Assembly: GCA_951802195.1 (NCBI GenBank)
Contig: OX637632.1
Span: 868,001-932,000, forward strand
Origin: Tausonia pullulans
Lineage: Eukaryota > Basidiomycota > Tremellomycetes > Cystofilobasidiales > Mrakiaceae
DNA: 64,000 nt
Reading direction: 5' to 3'
Shown here: in pieces, positions 48,601-61,200 of the stretch
How positions within the stretch are numbered: position 1 is the first letter of the stretch
How the letters are laid out: the number at the start of each line of letters is the position of its first letter
The notes under the pieces: model-generated
Databases searched by the model: none
Told to the model about the DNA's origin: nothing
What the model saw: only the letters and a program-made list of their open reading frames with translations
Program-made: the position numbers and the translations under genes

Positions 48601-50042
48601 GTCGAGTGTCGCTAATCTGCTCTCTACTTAGGCCATTCTTTACATCGGCCCCAAGCAGAACCCGGACTTTGAGACCGACTACTATATCTCACCCATTCTC
48701 GCCCCCGCGGCGCTCCTCGCACAATTCCCGCCCGTCCTCATGATTTGCGGCGAGAAGGACCCCTTTGTCGACGACACTGGCACGTCATCTCGCCTTTCCG
48801 CTGTCCTAGGTTAGCACGCACGCTAAATCTCATCACTTCTTTCAGTCATCTTCGCCGGCCGTATCCGGGAGGCCAAGCGAAACCGCAAGCTCGCTGCGGC
48901 CCAGAAGGAGGCCAGCAAAAGCGCTCGCTTCGGCGAAAGCCTCCGCATGTCGTCCTCGCGCGACCGTGGGGGCAGCAAGCTTGCGGCTGCAGCGGTGATG
49001 GCCAGGCCAGACCCGATTCTTGAAGAGGACGAGGATGAGTGGGTGCAGGTCAAGATTTGTGAGTCTTTGTTTTGTCTCTAGCACCTCGAATCTCAGCTGG
49101 CTACTGACTCGTGACTTCCAGACGAGGGATGGGGTCACGGTTTTCTCCAGATGGTTCCGCTCATGCCTGAGGTCAAGGGCGTCCTCAGCGAGATGGCCGA
49201 TTGGATCTCCGGTGCCTTCGATATTGTAGCCGCTCCGGTCGCCTCGCCCCTCGTTTCCTCCCCGCCTGTGTCTGCAATTTCGTCGCAGATCCCTTTGGCA
49301 GGCCAGCACACCCAGCACCTCTCGGCTCGACTCTCTGAATCATACACCCAGGAGACGTCGCCCCTTCAACGGCTGGCGGACATCCCGCTACTCTCCCCTC
49401 AAATGATGGGCACCGCGAATACTAGCGTTGATGGGACCGGTAGGGATGCCGGCGTAGGCACTCCCGACCCGTCGTCCGCCGCAATTGCGGCGGACGACGG
49501 GCACGCGACTCCTCGCTCTCTCGCTGGAGAGGGTGGTGCTATCCATTCCCCTGCCACGGCGGGGGCTCAGCAGGCAGCCCCCGCGCGCGGCCTACCTGGG
49601 ATCCTCGCTGCTGCCCTCGCGAGGTCCAGTACTCCGACGGCGGCATACATCAACGCTCCGAGGTCTTCGTCGGCTGCGTCGGGGACGGCGACTCCGCCTG
49701 TACTTGGGAGTGGTGGGGCCGGAGGAGCTGTTGGCGGGGCGGCGAAGGCGAGGCTCGATGAGGCTGAGCTTATGAAGCGCCGCAGGGCGGAAGCGTGCGT
49801 ATCCCTCTCTGCTCGTTCGTTGTTACTCGTTGCAGAGTCGCTGACGCAAAGTGCTTCTCTTGCTTCGTCACAGCGTTTTCGGACTCGGTGATGCCCACTC
49901 TGGCTACCCGAGCGACGATGAGCACGAGAGCGACGCCGGCAGCCGGACTGTCAGCCACGCGGGTAGCTCGATCGACGTTCGGCTCGACGGCAGTACCGTC
50001 ACGGACGACGATGCCGAGAGGGAGATGGAGGAGCTCCTCTGA
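45639..50042 (+). CDS. Hormone-sensitive-lipase-like alpha/beta hydrolase, membrane-associated
   Basis: Probable neutral lipid or sterol-ester hydrolase. Nineteen exons: 45639..45691, 45810..45904, 46140..46226, 46333..46355, 46441..46548, 46604..46651, 46718..46789, 46850..47165, 47230..47350, 47412..47524, 47583..47680, 47742..47821, 47887..48367, 48446..48493, 48559..48570, 48632..48779, 48846..49058, 49122..49794, 49874..50042; 985 aa. N-terminal membrane segment VFLVISFWLLRLVKGDRNGP. Catalytic fold: DLILDFPGGGFICMGPEHH (oxyanion loop; HSL proteins usually read HGGG), LLTGDSAGGNV (Ser), CGEKDPFVDD (Asp), YEGWGHGFLQ (His). A roughly 200-residue acidic, Ser-rich insert sits between Ser and Asp, and the C-terminal 270 residues are disordered. 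The intron 48780..48845 begins GC, and 48368..48445 is 78 nt and stopless. The first exon is the least certain part. Confidence 0.87.
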
Positions 50043-50136
50043 TTCAGTGGAGGGAGGAGAAGGCAAAGCGAGCAAAATTTTGTAGGGATGCTGCGAGTAC
50101 AATATTCGATCTTCTTCAAACCCTATTCGTGAGGGG

Positions 50137-53100
50137 TCATCCCATCATGCTGTCCCCTTCGACATCCATCGTCGAGTTCTCCTCCTCCGTCTGCTCCGAC
50201 TGGTCCACCCCGATCTCTTCATCATCCTCATTGTCGTCCTCCTCCATTGGGATGCTGATGGATGACCGACCACTGACGTCCGCCGAGGGTCCAGCGTGCC
50301 GCTTATCCCTCGCCGTTGCAACTCCCGTCCTAAACGACGATTCGCGCTGACCCTTCGTCATCTTCGAACTCGAGGAAGGACCGGCCACCGCAGTTGTGCC
50401 AGATGCTCTGCATGAGAGGCTCCCGGAAGCATCAAAGTTGAACGGGTCGAACGCCTCGTCGTCGCGCATGTTGGTTGGCAGGGAGGGGATGCTGCGAAGG
50501 GCGCCACCGACGTGAACGACGACATCAAGAGCGAGGTTGAGGAGTTGGGTCACTTGTGAAGACTGGGGGTTGATGGAGAGGGCCTCAAGGAGAACAAGAC
50601 GTGAAAGTTGAGTTCTCGCTTGCATGAACTTCCGACGAGGACTCGCTTACCTCGTGGAAATGCTCAATGGCAGCATCGGAGTCGCCCCGAAGCTGGCAGA
50701 GGATGCCGAGGCCAGCGTAGGCGCCGTCTGAGAGTGGGTGAAGCTCGAGCGTTCGGCGGTACGACTTTTCTGCTTCGTCTAGCTGCCTGGCAGAGAGTCG
50801 CTGAGGTGAGCCGCTTGCCGCAATGAAAGGAATGGGCGAGGGAGGGCTCACTTGGCCTTCCGGAGAGCGTGGCCGAGGTTGAGATGGGTCGCCGCCCATG
50901 TTGTGGGAATACCTTGCATATCTTCCGAAGCTTGAAGGGCTTGTTCGAAGTAGGCAACAGCGCCGAGAAAGCTGAAGGGAGATACGAATCGGTCAATGAA
51001 GCCAGAAAAAGTGGATGATGACAGCTGCGACCACTCACTCGCCGTTGGTGAATGCGACGATGCCAAGCTCGTTGAAAAGGAGAGGGTCCGTCTGGCAGAT
51101 GGTGAGTGCCGCTTGGAAGTGATCACCGGCGATCGCGACATTCTGGAGCTGGAGATGCTCCATGCCGATGAAAAGCAGCGGAAGATGGGATCTAGAGGGA
51201 GCGTGAAAACATACATATGTGAGCGTAGTAGCGACATGACAGTGGAGAGATGACGCACCCTTGAAAGAGCCGCGTTGCGGTCGAGTAGGCGGTGATGGCC
51301 TGGTCGTGCTCCTTCTCGAGGGCAAAGGAGTGCGCGAAGGCGATCCAGGCCGGTCCGAAACGTGGATCCATAAGGGAGGCCTTGCTGTGTGCAGGTGGTC
51401 CGCATGTCGTTAGCAGTAACCTAACCTCGCATGTAAGGAGATAACACACCCAAAATACCGCCTGGCTTCGCTCCACCGGCCACCGGTGTAGTACCAAAGT
51501 CCGACGGCATACCAGCTTGTCGCTGCATCTGGGTCGTCATCGGCGAGTTCATGGGCGAGGAGGAAGAGCGCCGAGCGCAGCCGCGGAAGGTGGTGCATGC
51601 ATGCAAGGTGGAGGGAGAGCGACGCTGCGTGGGCGGGGACAAGCGAGAGGATCCTGGATGCGAAGATGTCAGCACGGGGGAGAGACGCAAGAGTGATAGC
51701 AGCGTACCGAGACGTGACGGCATAGCATTCGTTCCATTTATACTGCGAGTAGAGCAATTCGGCGAGACCGAAGAGAACATCTGCGTTTTCGGAGAGGGCG
51801 TACTCGGCCTCGAGCCGCCGACGGGCGACCGTGATCTCCCGGAGATGCTTGTACTGGAGCTCTCAAAAAGGAGTCAATAAGAGGGTTGTGGCTTGAGATA
51901 AGATAGTAAATGCACCTTCTTCAGTCTGATGGTGTACATCATCCGGATGAACTCGGCGCACTCCTCCGTCTGCTCCGCGTAGCAGAGACCCTGAATAGTG
52001 TCCCACTCCTCCTCCACCGTCATCATCTCGCCACCGACCAGCGCTTGGAAGGCGTCGTAGCAACGAACGTCGAGGCTGAGCGCCTCGAGGAACGACTCCT
52101 TAGCCTGCGAGGCCGACGAGAGCCGAAGGTGGATCTGCCCTCGGAGGAGACACATGGAAGACTCGAGTTTGAAGCCGCCGTCGGACTTGATGGTTGGGCC
52201 ACTATGAGCTGAGGTGAGGCGCGGCGATTTCAGCGACATGAAGCAGGCCGCAGAGCGCTCTTGCTCTCTCACCTGTCCCTTGGAACGGATTCGAAGTGCC
52301 CAGCATCTCCAAGGCGTTCTGCCAGAGACCCATTCGGACCTGTGGACTCTATAGCATCAGCTCGGCTTGCATCATGACCAGCAGACAGACAAGTTCACCT
52401 GGCACTGCGCAGCCAAGTACCGACATGCCAAACTCAGATCGACAAGCCTCTTTCCTGCAGGCCCATTCCCCGTCCCCGTCCCATTGTCGTCGTCTTCCAG
52501 CCCCAACCCGAGCCCCAATCTAACTTCTCCTCCTCCTCCGCTTCCTATCCCTTCCGCCCATGCAGCAGTGGCATTCTGAATCCCGCCATCGCCAGACGCC
52601 AGTGCTCTCTCTCTTCGCTCGTGGGCTGCTTCGGCTTCGAGATCGAGTTCCATAGCTCCTGCTGCTGTTGGTCCTGATTTTATGCCACCTCCTTCCCGCC
52701 CAACTGCCGTGCTGACCGTCGACGTGCCGGCGCGCTCCTTGCCCTTGAGAGATGAGAAGGGCGTTGGTTCCGCGTTCCGTGGCGGGCGGCCGGGACGGAG
52801 AGGGTGGAGGAGGAGACGCAGGGCTCGGGGGTAGTGCGTGGTCAGAAAGTGGATTTGGGCGAGCCAGAAGGCGTCGTTGCGGTCGCCTGGAGAGTGGAAC
52901 GAAGGAGGAGAGCAAGTCGCGTCGCGTCAGTTGAACAATCCCCGACCGATGTGTTTCCCCAGCCGTTCTTGGCGGCAGGCTCGACGACAACGATACATCC
53001 CAACAAACTGACCTGTCCAAGCGAGGACCTTGTCCCCCCAGAAAGCTGCCGTCTCGTAGAGGTGCTGCAGCATCGCGTCATGCCGCCATGTCCGCATCTT

Positions 53101-53856
53101 TGCGACCATCCCTTCCCATCCCTCCTCACTGGCGTCTTCCTCGTCGTCGTCGATGTCCGTCCCTTCCTCTGTAAGCATCTCATCCTCGTCATCCTCACTC
53201 CTTACACGGATCCCCAACCCAAGACTGCTCTCGTCTATCAGATCATCCGAATCGTCCTCATCGTCCCTCCGGCCGTTGACAGGCGGATGCCTTAACCTCG
53301 ACCCGCCGACAAGCGGTGGGGCGCCACCGTTGTGCGCTGGGGTAGTTGCGCCGAGTCGATGGTGTCGGTAAGGTGAGGCTGGGGGTGCGAGACGACGACC
53401 ACCGCCTGCTTCGCCGGTGTTATTGGGGTTGGAGGAGGAGATCGAGAGGGAGGACCGCTGGCGGGTGGGACGACGACGGCCGCCAGCTGGCCCACCAGTG
53501 ATGGAGGGGGCGCCGGGAGGCCCGCCGCTGCCGCCGGTCTTGCGGTTGGGGAGGAGTCGAGGCGAAACGGGGAGGAAGGATGAGTTGTTGGCGCCCGAGA
53601 GGTCTTCTGCAAGGTGCGCGGGTGAGAGCGTGTGTCGTCAGTCAGCGAGAACGAGGGAGAGTGACGTTCCTCCACCATAAGTAAGAGATTGCGAGGCCTC
53701 ACCATCATCCGTCTCGCCCGTCAGCATGAGCATGCCCTCCGGCCCGAGGCTGAAGGACGATGAGAGCGACGACTCGCGTCGACGACTGGCAGCGCCCTTA
53801 AGGAGCGTTGGCAGCGGCGGAAGGGTGAACTTGGCGAGAGGAGGAGGGGTGGCCAT
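50137..53856 (-). CDS. CDC16: Anaphase-promoting complex subunit Cdc16/APC6/Cut9
   Basis: TPR subunit of the APC/C ubiquitin ligase that triggers anaphase and mitotic exit. Exons 53703..53856, 53013..53606, 52399..52886, 52273..52339, 51916..52208, 51708..51859, 51450..51653, 51259..51384, 51039..51191, 50852..50971, 50651..50786, 50137..50583; 977 aa. The TPR array starts near residue 250 with [20 protein letters not shown] and runs to about 830. Most diagnostic are [79 protein letters not shown] and [20 protein letters not shown], as in Cdc16 orthologues. The first 250 residues are Ser/Pro/Gly-rich then acidic, and the C-terminal 120 are acidic, making it longer than the 620-860 usual in the family. 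The stop codon lies 94 nt from that of the convergent lipase gene. Confidence 0.93.
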
Positions 53857-55260
53857 GGCTGGGGGTAAGTGCGAGGACTGGGCCTCGCGGTCTTGTCCGG
53901 TGGTTTAAGGGGCCTGAGATGGTGGAGGTTGAGGGAGAAAGCGAGAGGTAGGAGACAGCCAGCGGCAGAGCAGACGCGTCGTTGGTTCTATGCGCCGGAA
54001 CACAGCAGCGCTGCACGCGACCGTCGCCAAGCTTGGCATCAGGCCCTCTCAGAACAAGGTATTCCTCTCAAGACGGAAGAGAGCTCCGATCAGCTTCCTG
54101 AAGGGCAACAGCCAGCAGGTGGCAGGACTGAAACTGTTCACTCCGGCTGTACGCGCGCGGACGGATGACCACTGCCTGATGCCGCACGACATCTCTTATC
54201 TCGGGACAGAGCGCAAACCGTCCTTCCATCAAAGTCAGACTAAACAAATAAGCAAGAGAGTGAGACAAGGGCGGAGTATTAAGAAGGGAGGGAAGGGAAA
54301 AGTGACCGGCCGCTGGCCACAGAAAGCGCGCGCTGCGCTGCGAGGACGCGCTTGATTTTCCTTGGCTCGGCTGGGAGCTGGCTCACGGATCCTGCATCCC
54401 TGCCTGCGTCGGGCGCGCGCAGAAGTGCTTCCTAAGGCTGGCTCCTACCACGCTCAAGCGAGAGATCGAGGGCACTCAGTTGACTAACCCAGCAACGGGG
54501 GAGTTCCGCAAGCTTGCTTCTCATTCCCCTCTTCCGACCGAGTGTGGGGGCACAGGAAGTTGGCAAACCCGGAAGTTAATGTTTTGAGGGGGAGGGGGAG
54601 AAATAGAGTCCAAGCTTCACCCGGGGGGCGAGCAAAGCGCTCTCGTGTCACTCGTTCGCTCGTTTGTCTTGCTTGGCCCTTCACTCCTAGTGTTTCTCTC
54701 GACCCCCTCCTTCCACGACCCCCTCTCCCCGCACTCTTGTACCACGTTGGACGACGGCCGTCACGCCACTGCTATCGGCACCAGCACCACTGGCGGCTCG
54801 ACTCTGAGTGAGTGTACCTCTCCCGTCAGTGCGCTCTGGCGCGTCTCCTCTCCCATCCCCCCTCTCCGCCTTAGAACGCGCTTCGACACGATCACTTGAG
54901 AGCAGCCCCCTCATTGACCTCGTGTCTGCCCCTCTGCCCATCCCCTATTCTTCTCTCATCAACAACACCAATCTCGCTCCTGCCCCCCTCTCGCATCTGG
55001 CTCGCATCTGGCTCGTTCTCAGTTCTCCTCGTCCCAGAGCCCCAGTTTGCTCCTCGCTCGCTCGCTCAACCCAACGCGTACCCACTGCTACCGCTCGCCT
55101 CCACCGAGCGATCCTCGACTCAACCCAACCTGCCTACCGTCTGCTTCTCCTCGCCTTGCCTGCCTGTCTGTTGGCCTGCTAGCCTCGTGCTCCTCCTCCC
55201 CCCTTCTCCCCGCTCTCCACTCTCGGCTCGCATCTTTCTCAGCTCCTCGTCCAAGCAGCC
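53857..55260. other. Divergent intergenic region CDC16 / BEM2-like
   Basis: 1.4 kb between divergent starts. The half before 55261 is strongly pyrimidine-rich on the plus strand, as expected for a long 5' leader. A 121-codon, very basic plus-strand frame (53990-54355) has no recognisable family and is not counted as a gene. Confidence 0.5.
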
Positions 55261-58200
55261 ATGCCCGCCCGAACCAAGAAGACCTCCCTCTCCAGCCGCC
55301 ACGGCTCGGACCTCGCCGACCCGCCGACACCGTCGACCGCGTCCTCTTCGTCGACGTTGCCCTCGGCGTGGCCCCCTTCTTCGGCGGGCTCCTTCTCCGC
55401 CGGCGCCTTTTCTGGACCGTCACGGTCCAACACACCCGACAGCAACGCGTCCCGCCACGGCGCGCCTCCGCCGAGCGCGTCTTCCTCTTCCAGCAGCGGC
55501 GGCGGCTGGTTCTCCCGAAAGGCTTGGGGCTTCGGCGGCGGTAGCAGCAGCTCGTCGTCCTCGTCTTCGTCGACAACAGGCACGAGCACACCAGGTGTTG
55601 GAGGAGCGGGGGGCATACCCTCCTCATCCCGAGAGCGGCTCTCGAGCATGACGCGCTCCTCGACCGCGATGTCGCTCGCCAAAACGACTGTTGTCGGCCG
55701 ATCTCCAGGAGCGGCCAGCTCGTCGTCTGGACTCGCTCATGGTCACACCCACACCTCGAAGTTCGAATCTGGGTCTGTACAGGAGCACGGCAGTGATGAC
55801 GAGCAGCCTTTGCGGCGGCCTGCGTTTACTCGACATCAGTCGTCCTCGGCGGCGAACCTCGTCTCGCCTCCGCTGGATTCTGCGGAGAACAGCAGCAACA
55901 GCAACTCCCGAGGAGGCTTCTTCCGCAAGAGGACCACCTCGGCAGGAGCGACGACAATCCTCCCTCCGATCAAGACGCAACTTGCTCAGGAGCTTCATCA
56001 GCCGCTTCACCAGGTTGCTCCTCAGCAACAGCCGGCGGCGGCTTTCCCAGATTACCACCACACTCAGCACCACCACCAACACCACCAGCAACCTCGCCCT
56101 CTTCATCTCTTGGACGGCTCGGCCTTGACGATGGCGGATCGGCTGCCGTTCCAACCTCGATTAGAGGCGGAGGCGAAGGTCGCTTCGGCAGGCACCAGGC
56201 ACGGTGGCATTTCACAACTTCCCCATTCGCAACAACTACAGCGCTCCCTCTCACCAACGCTCTCAACGGCCCGGAACGAAGGCATTTCTCGAGGCATCAC
56301 TGGGCCCTCGGTTGGTACGGCGTTCAGCTGGGACCCTCCTCTCCTGGCGGCTTCGGGGTCACCGAGGCTGCAGGACTATCGACGCGTACAGACTGGCTCG
56401 AATAACGATGCGTAAGCTGATCCAATGATCCTGACGAAAGCGGCCAGACGAAAGAAGCTGACCTATTATTATTATTTTCCCCAAACCGCTTACCCGCCAG
56501 TCTCCTGAGCGAAAACGACTTCTTGCGTCCCGCTGGAGATCTCAATTCATATGGGAGCGCCATCTCGGACGAACACCTCGGCTCTCCCTTCAGCGCCATC
56601 TCGGACCTGCCCCCAATGTCGCCAACCGGCAGCCCGACGACGCCCATTTTTGCGATCCCCTCTGGAGGCGGCGCCCTTGGGACCGGGTTCTCCCCAGAGC
56701 CAAGACGAGCGACGAGGTATATAGTCGTCGACCAGCATGGCAATACGTCGCCCAATTTCTCTCGTCCCTCGCCGTCATCGCCGAACCTCGCAGCGTGGGC
56801 GTCGGGTCCGCTTCCCAGCGGCAGTAGCAGCAGCAGTAGCACGAGCTCAACTCCTCGCGTCGCCGGTGAGACTCCCGAAGCCGCGTTTGACCAGCGAGTC
56901 GGGACGGTGCCCTTGCGAGATGAGTCTAGCCGACGAGGCAGTGGCAGCGAGGGGGGCAGCAGCGGAGCAGGCGGACGCCACGTCCGGAACTTCAGCGCCA
57001 TGGCGCTCGGCAAGCCCACGGGCAAGGGCAAAGATCGAGAGAAGCAGGAATTCATCGTCGACACTGCGCGTCCGATGGCGACGATGACGACGACTCTTCG
57101 CCCTCAGACGCACTACATCTCCTCCGGAGCCCAGCAACATCATCGCCAGACGATCGTGTTCTCGCCTTTGCACGACCACCACAGCTACCGACCGGCCTTG
57201 GCTGCCTCTCCCATGATGCCGACAACACTCTTGACCCCCTTGCCTCACAGTTCCTCCTCCTTTTCCCTTATTCCCCCACAGGCTACATTAGCATCCGGCT
57301 CCACGCCATCCTCGGTCAGCACAATCGAGTCGGGCCTTCTCCTCAGACACACTCCTGCGGGTTCCACAGGCGGAGCGTTCCGTTCAGCGTCGGCCAAGGA
57401 CGCAAATGCTCGCTGGAAGCCGTACAAGGCTGTCCTAAAGGGCGGCAAGCTTCAGTTCTTCAAGCCTCCGAGCGACCGAAAGGAGATTGAGGCTTACTTC
57501 CCGAAGGGCATCGTCCTTCCGACTCTGCAGGTTCGGAGACGTCGCTCGTTTCGCTTCCCGTCGCGTTCTGACGGCCACTCGCTCCTCCCTTTCAGACGCC
57601 TTTGTCGGTCCAGCGACTTGAAACGGAGGACTCGATCCAATACGTCTCGACCGCGCTGGCGCCCAGTCGACGACCCGCCCGTGCATTCTGGGGAACGTCC
57701 AAGCACCCGGGGCTCGATCTCTTCCCCTCGACGCCGCCGCCGACGACGACCTCCGAGTCCGGCGCGTTCGATCTGAACGATCACATCGACGACGAGCTGG
57801 AGGCGACTACGTCTGCCTCCACGCTGAAGGATTGCATCCGGTCCGGCACGCCCGAAGCCCTTGCCCACGAGCTCGTCCTCACCACCCAGGCGGGCTCCGC
57901 TCCCCGCGCATCCGTTGAAGACTTCATTAACGCCGTCCTCTTCGCGGCGCTCGATTTTGCGCCCTCGCCGGAACAGTTCCTTGTGGACTTGCGGAAAGCC
58001 GTCGAGCGCGCCTCGTCTGTCACAGATGAGGAGGAGCGTGGAAAGCTGATAGGCGAGGTTCGGCCGCGCGTGAAGAATCTTGTCAAGGCATTCTGCGCTG
58101 GCCACGCCGGCTCTTGGTGGAATGGCTCGCCGACGGCTCAGGACCAGATCATCCGGGGCTTGAAAGAGGTGGTCCAGAGCGCGTTTGATGGAGGGGAGGA

Positions 58201-61200
58201 AGCAGACGAGCTTAGCTCGATCATTGCGGCGTCTCCTCTCGCAGGCGATGGCGCCCGCTCCCCAACATCGACGGACTGGCTCGCCTGGGCTCGCTCTCAG
58301 CCGAGACTAGTTCACGCCAACAACGCAAACCTCCTTCGTGACGGCTTTACTCGCGAATTCCTGCTCGCAACCGAACCCGCAGCACTCGCTCGGGCAATTC
58401 ATCTCTTCCACCTCGATCACTACTCGGCGCTCTTCTCTCGCTCTTCTTCGTTGAGGAAGGAGGGCGATAAGGCAACAGCCTTTCAGACAATTCCACTGCA
58501 TACATTCCTTGACGCCGCCGCGGCTTTCCCGTACACGACAACATCGTCCGACGGCATCACCACGCCCCACCCTCTCGCGCAGTTTTCCTTCTCCCCGGAT
58601 CGCCCCCACTTCCTCACTCAGCTCGTGCTCCGTCAGGTCCTTGCCTCGCCCAGACTCAACGTTGGGGATGGAGGAAGATGCACGTCTAGCAGCGCCATTG
58701 TCAGCCAGACAATTGCACGGTGGATTAGCGTCGCCGAGGAGCTGAGGCTCGGTGGGGATTCGTGTGGCTTCATGGCGATCGGTGCGGCTCTCTCTGCTTT
58801 CCTCTTCGTGAAGCCTCCCCGTGAAGCTTGATACTGATAGATTTTCCCACAATCATCCAGTCATGGCGCTCTGCTCGCGCCCAATCGCTCGCCTCACTCA
58901 GAGTTGGCGCCGGATCGCTAAGGAGGAGCACGATCACATCATCAAGGCCTGGATTCCTTTCCTCTCCCGGATTCAGTATCAGGACGAGGGAGACCGTCGG
59001 ATCCTCCCGCTCCGCATCGTTCTCAGCGACACAACGACGACAAATACTCCGCTGCCTCTCGTCCCTTACCTCGGAACGGTCGTCGAGGACATCCGCCGTT
59101 CCAGGAGTACTCTTAATCCGGCTTTCCCCGCCGTCTCGCCCGACCTCCCCCATGGCAGCGTTTCGATGGCCCCAATCTGGGATGCCTGGGACGCCGTTTC
59201 AGCCGCGCTCAACGTCGCCCATCCCATCGAGGTCGACCCTCGGACGAAATACGCCGCTGAGCTCGAGAGCGGTTGGGAGCTCCAGGCGCTTCTCCAGAAG
59301 CTCGCTGCGTACCCCATGCCTGAAGATGCGAGGACGCACGCCTTTTTTGAGCGCTCCAAGCAGCGTGAGCCTCCTCTTCTCGGTCAACTTCTCCCCGTCC
59401 AGGCGCAGATTCAACTCAAGACGCAGTCAGAGCGGCAAGCGACGATCTTCCCACTTCTCTTCCCGCAGCCGCTTCCCGTCATTACCCTCATCGACCAGCA
59501 CGCTGCCGTACAGCTCGCGAAGGAGCAGCTCAACCCCCAGCCTCAAACGCCAATGCGGAAGGACGGAACGTTCACAAATCTCGCTGCCCTTGCTAAGGGC
59601 CACGGCCACCACCACGCTGCGCCAGTTGCCCAGAGTGTCCCCCCGCGCCCGTCTACTTCAACCAGCCAGGCTCCGCTGATCGGCATCCACGGAGGCGATG
59701 GCAGGCGGCTCGTTACCCGCCCGCGATCCATGTCCGTCTCTGAGTCTCGCACGGCAAGCCTCGACCTCGCTCGACCAGTCTCGGTCCTCGCTACTGCGGG
59801 ATCATCTGCCGCGGCTGCCTCAGCTCGCTCTCAGCCTGTCTCTGGCCGAAGTCTCTTCTTCGGCTCACTCAAAGAGGTTGGGGGTCTCGGCGACACTGAG
59901 ATTCGCGTCTGTGACGATCAGCTTATCCTCAAGGTCGTTCGACGCCCCGCGGGCTTCATCGAGACCTCACGACCGTCGAGCGCCTACCTCTCTTCTAGGC
60001 CATCGAGCATCGTCATCTCTCGTCCCTCGAGCGTCATAGGCGGGCTCGGTTTGGTCGCGCCCCTTCACCGTGGTGGCGCGGCGCCAGCGGGAGCGGTCCC
60101 AACGCCCGCCACGTCCAAACGGGCAAGTTTGCCTCTTCGCAACAGCCTCCTCCTGACGGGCTCAAATCCATCGGCCCCGGCCGCCCGCCAGAGCGTCGCT
60201 GGCTCGCTCGCCTCGGACGAGTCCTGGGGTCCTCAGCCGCTTCGAGTGGCCGTCAAGGCGGGGACACTCCACCACATCCTTGACGTGCTCATCTACTCAG
60301 TCGATGGCCTCACGATGACCACGCGAGATGACAGCGGCGTTGCATCTGGACCTGGGAGGAAGCTGCGGATCGATTCGCTCAGCGACTTCCGGGAGGAGTT
60401 CTTCGCCACATTTCGGAGCTTCACGTCGCCTGCGGTTGTCCTTGATGTAAATCTGCCATCCTCTCGCTGACATCACCGCTCATGACTGACTGACACCACT
60501 GCTCGCCCATATCAGCATCTAATCTATCGCTATAACTCCTGTCTCGCCGCCGTCGAGGCTCTCGGCGGTCCGACTCCTTACCCCGACTTCCCCTCATGGC
60601 CCCTCCAGGGCTTCGTGTCTTCCCCGGACTCACTTTCGCCAGACTGGACGGCCATTGCGCTCCTTCGCCTGCCCGTTCTCCGCTGCCTCTCAGATTACAT
60701 CCGCTTCGGGGGTGCCCAGCAGGACCTCCTCGATGACCCCGTTTCGTGTGCGGCGCTCTCGAGCTTCCTCCGTCGTGAGACCTCGGGGGGCAAGCTCGGT
60801 TCCTCTCCGTCCAATGACAACGGCAACGACGCGCTCGCGCTCGAGGAGCTGCGGACGGCTGCGATCAAGCTTAGCGACCTTTTCTCTGTCTCGCTCCTTC
60901 GGCCTGTTCTACCACGGACGATCCATGAGACGGCTGGAGCTGTCGACGATGACGAGGTTGTTCTCATTGCCGCGAGCGAGGAGCCGGCTCCCGTTGTTGT
61001 TCGGCTTGAGCAGTGTTCGCCTGTTGAGCTGGTCAATGACCTCGACTCGCTCGCGTCGTACTACGCCCGCAAGGTCACCACGGACGATATGTATCAGGTC
61101 TGCGAGGTCGTCGAGCTACAGTCGGTCGAACCGAGGGGTTGGCTCCCGACGAACGGCGGGTCGTCGACTTCGTCGTCCTCCAAGCAACAGTCGACGGGAG

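Noticed and set aside
53990-54355. Very basic 121-codon plus-strand frame between CDC16 and BEM2
   Set aside because: Looks superficially ribosomal-like because of Lys/Arg content, but no motif matches a family and it lies in a divergent promoter region.
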